Below are positions 5,026 to 5,648 of a stretch of 5,648 nucleotides of DNA, piece by piece (position 1 is the stretch's first letter; each line of letters begins with the position of its first letter). The stretch is from positions 1-5,648 of the forward strand of contig JAKSCZ010000206.1 of NCBI GenBank assembly GCA_022360335.1. The letters are read 5' to 3'. The DNA comes from Pseudomonadota bacterium (GTDB taxonomy: Bacteria; Pseudomonadota; Gammaproteobacteria; Steroidobacterales; Woeseiaceae). Under the pieces are notes generated by a model, which made no database searches, was not told the DNA's origin, and saw only the letters and a program-made list of their open reading frames with translations. The position numbers were made by a program, and so were the translations under genes.

Positions 5026-5196
5026 ATGAAAGCAATGACTTACCTGGCCGGCCTTATTCCGTTCGTGGCAGCTTCCGTTGCCGGAACCGCCGCCGGCAAA
5101 GAAATAGCGCGTAACCTCCGAAACGCCGTAGAAAACGCCAACTATCCCCGTAACGCGGTGCTGGCTGCCCCGGGCAGGCAGACGATGCCGGTTTGA
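5026..5196 (+). CDS. Small ORF, 56 aa, predicted membrane or exported peptide
   Basis: Not recognised. ATG 5026 follows GGGGA at 5015-5019 with a six-base spacer, a good ribosome binding site. The peptide begins MKAMTYLAGLIPFVAASVAG: one positive charge, then a hydrophobic stretch of about 17 residues (5-23), which could be a signal peptide (with TAAGKEIA just after) or a single membrane helix. The remainder, about 30 residues, is hydrophilic with several Asn and Arg (KEIARNLRNAVENANYPRNA) and ends GRQTMPV. It lies in the same direction as kdsB and the LMW-PTP gene. Neither its family nor its role can be inferred. The ribosome binding site and the sensible N-terminal architecture are the support; a chance ORF remains possible. 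Confidence 0.45.
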   Translation: MKAMTYLAGLIPFVAASVAGTAAGKEIARNLRNAVENANYPRNAVLAAPGRQTMPV

Positions 5197-5245
5197 TCGT
5201 CGATAGCGAAGATCTCGGCAGCGCCGATAGCACCAACGGCGTTGT

Positions 5246-5271
5246 GCATCCAGGCATCGTATGCTGGATGC
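5246..5271 (+). other. Strong hairpin upstream of the LMW-PTP gene
   Basis: Perfect 8-bp arms GCATCCAG (5246-5253) and CTGGATGC (5264-5271). Inside them CAT (5255-5257) pairs with ATG (5261-5263) across a CGT loop, leaving one bulged G. An outer ACCAA (5232-5236) can also pair with TTGGT (5277-5281). No T run follows, so it is not a standard terminator. It ends 20 bases before the AAGGGA ribosome binding site of the phosphatase gene, where it could affect mRNA stability or be an operator. Confidence 0.6.
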
Positions 5272-5305
5272 CCCGATTGGTACATGCCTCGAAGGGATAA
5301 TCGCC

Positions 5306-5648
5306 ATGACGGAATTTAATAATAAAATTCGTATCCTCTTCGTGTGCATGGGCAACATCTGCCGCTCGCCGACGGCCGAGGGCGTATTCCGGCATCTCGT
5401 CGCCGCAGCCGGCCTGGAAGAACGGATCGAGGTCGACTCGGCCGGTACGCACGCCTACCATGCCGGCGAGCCCGCCGACCGGCGCGCGCGTGCCGCCGCG
5501 GAACGACGCGGAATGTCGCTCGACGGCATCCGGGCCCGACGCGTACGCGACGACGACTTCGAGCGATTCGACTACATCATCGCGATGGACGAGGACAACC
5601 TGGCGTGCCTTCGCGACGAATCGCCAAAGGAGCATCGGCACAAGCTGC
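5306..5648 (+). CDS. Low-molecular-weight protein tyrosine phosphatase, N-terminal part
   Basis: Open from ATG 5306 to the end of the window (114 codons, no stop), preceded by AAGGGA at 5292-5297. It hydrolyses phosphotyrosine through a cysteinyl-phosphate intermediate in the cytoplasm; bacterial members act on tyrosine kinases, often in polysaccharide or envelope control. The catalytic loop is CMGNICRS at 14-21 (nucleophile C14, R20). VDSAGT, GEPADRRA and the YIIAMDEDN segment follow in the usual order. The general-acid Asp, expected near residue 120, lies beyond the window. kdsB followed by LMW-PTP and then murB is a known gammaproteobacterial order, so this is probably the resident gene. 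The first nine codons are AT-rich (MTEFNNKIR), unlike the rest. Bases 5353-5401 are identical to part of the truncated copy at 3868-3916. Confidence 0.93.
   Translation, partial: MTEFNNKIRILFVCMGNICRSPTAEGVFRHLVAAAGLEERIEVDSAGTHAYHAGEPADRRARAAAERRGMSLDGIRARRVRDDDFERFDYIIAMDEDNLACLRDESPKEHRHKL
5353..5401 (+). repeat. 49-bp perfect repeat, copy 2 (LMW-PTP P-loop region)
   Basis: Partner of 3868-3916, lying inside the intact phosphatase gene. Both copies have the same orientation, 1485 bp apart, with the whole of kdsB between them. They could therefore serve as substrates for recombination that would delete or duplicate kdsB. Confidence 0.9.

Noticed and set aside
4859..5026. 55-codon ORF ending TAATG with the small ORF at 5026
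   Set aside because: The stop/start overlap is suggestive, but it has no ribosome binding site and starts about 8 bases after the predicted transcript start. The Cys/Arg-rich peptide (ending CRFCMDNGEC) resembles nothing I know.
5161..5180. CTGCC-CCG-GGCAG hairpin as a terminator
   Set aside because: It lies inside the small ORF and has no T run after it.
5231..5283. Integron attC-like site around the hairpin
   Set aside because: The ends do not match RYYYAAC and GTTRRRY, and there is no integrase or cassette array.

Overview
The window is a piece of a high-GC proteobacterial chromosome. A sample of lpxK, positions 2221-2280, is 48/60 G+C. The gene order exbD - msbA - lpxK - kdsB - low-molecular-weight protein tyrosine phosphatase (LMW-PTP) is the lipid A/Kdo cluster known from many Gammaproteobacteria, where murB often follows. 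A xanthomonad-like or related high-GC gammaproteobacterium is my best guess, but the sequence does not settle the genus.

Layout. The 3' end of exbD (1-126) is followed after one base by msbA (128-1891). msbA overlaps lpxK (1888-2928) at GTGA. Ancestrally lpxK probably overlapped kdsB directly, since its last codons contain the kdsB ribosome binding site and ATG. That junction is now interrupted by about 1 kb of lower-GC DNA (30/60 G+C at 3301-3360). The insert carries an intact RHH antitoxin / RelE-ParE toxin pair with its own palindromic operator (2973-3556), an unrecognised small ORF in antitoxin position (3582-3749), the first 25 or so codons of a second ParE-like toxin (3746-3823), and, fused in frame, the first 35 or so codons of an LMW-PTP (3824-3943). 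A perfect 25-bp direct repeat (2908-2932 and 3927-3951) brackets the insert. It duplicates the lpxK end plus the kdsB start, so both essential genes remain intact.

kdsB (3940-4689) is complete. It is followed by 616 bp without a recognised gene. This stretch holds a possible sigma70-type promoter (4817-4845), several short hairpins, a good candidate for an unannotated 56-codon membrane or secreted peptide (5026-5196), and a strong hairpin (5246-5271) just ahead of the ribosome binding site of a full-looking LMW-PTP gene. That gene starts at 5306 and runs off the window.

Function. MsbA flips core-lipid A across the inner membrane, LpxK adds the 4'-phosphate to lipid A, and KdsB makes CMP-Kdo, the sugar donor for Kdo attachment to that lipid A precursor. 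ExbD belongs to the proton-motive-force energising complex for the outer membrane. The most unusual aspect is the toxin-antitoxin (TA) cassette placed inside this envelope operon, in the same orientation and directly upstream of kdsB, linked to kdsB by overlapping stop/start codons. It could alter kdsB transcription through the TA promoter. I see no transposase, integrase, tRNA, rRNA or CRISPR array.
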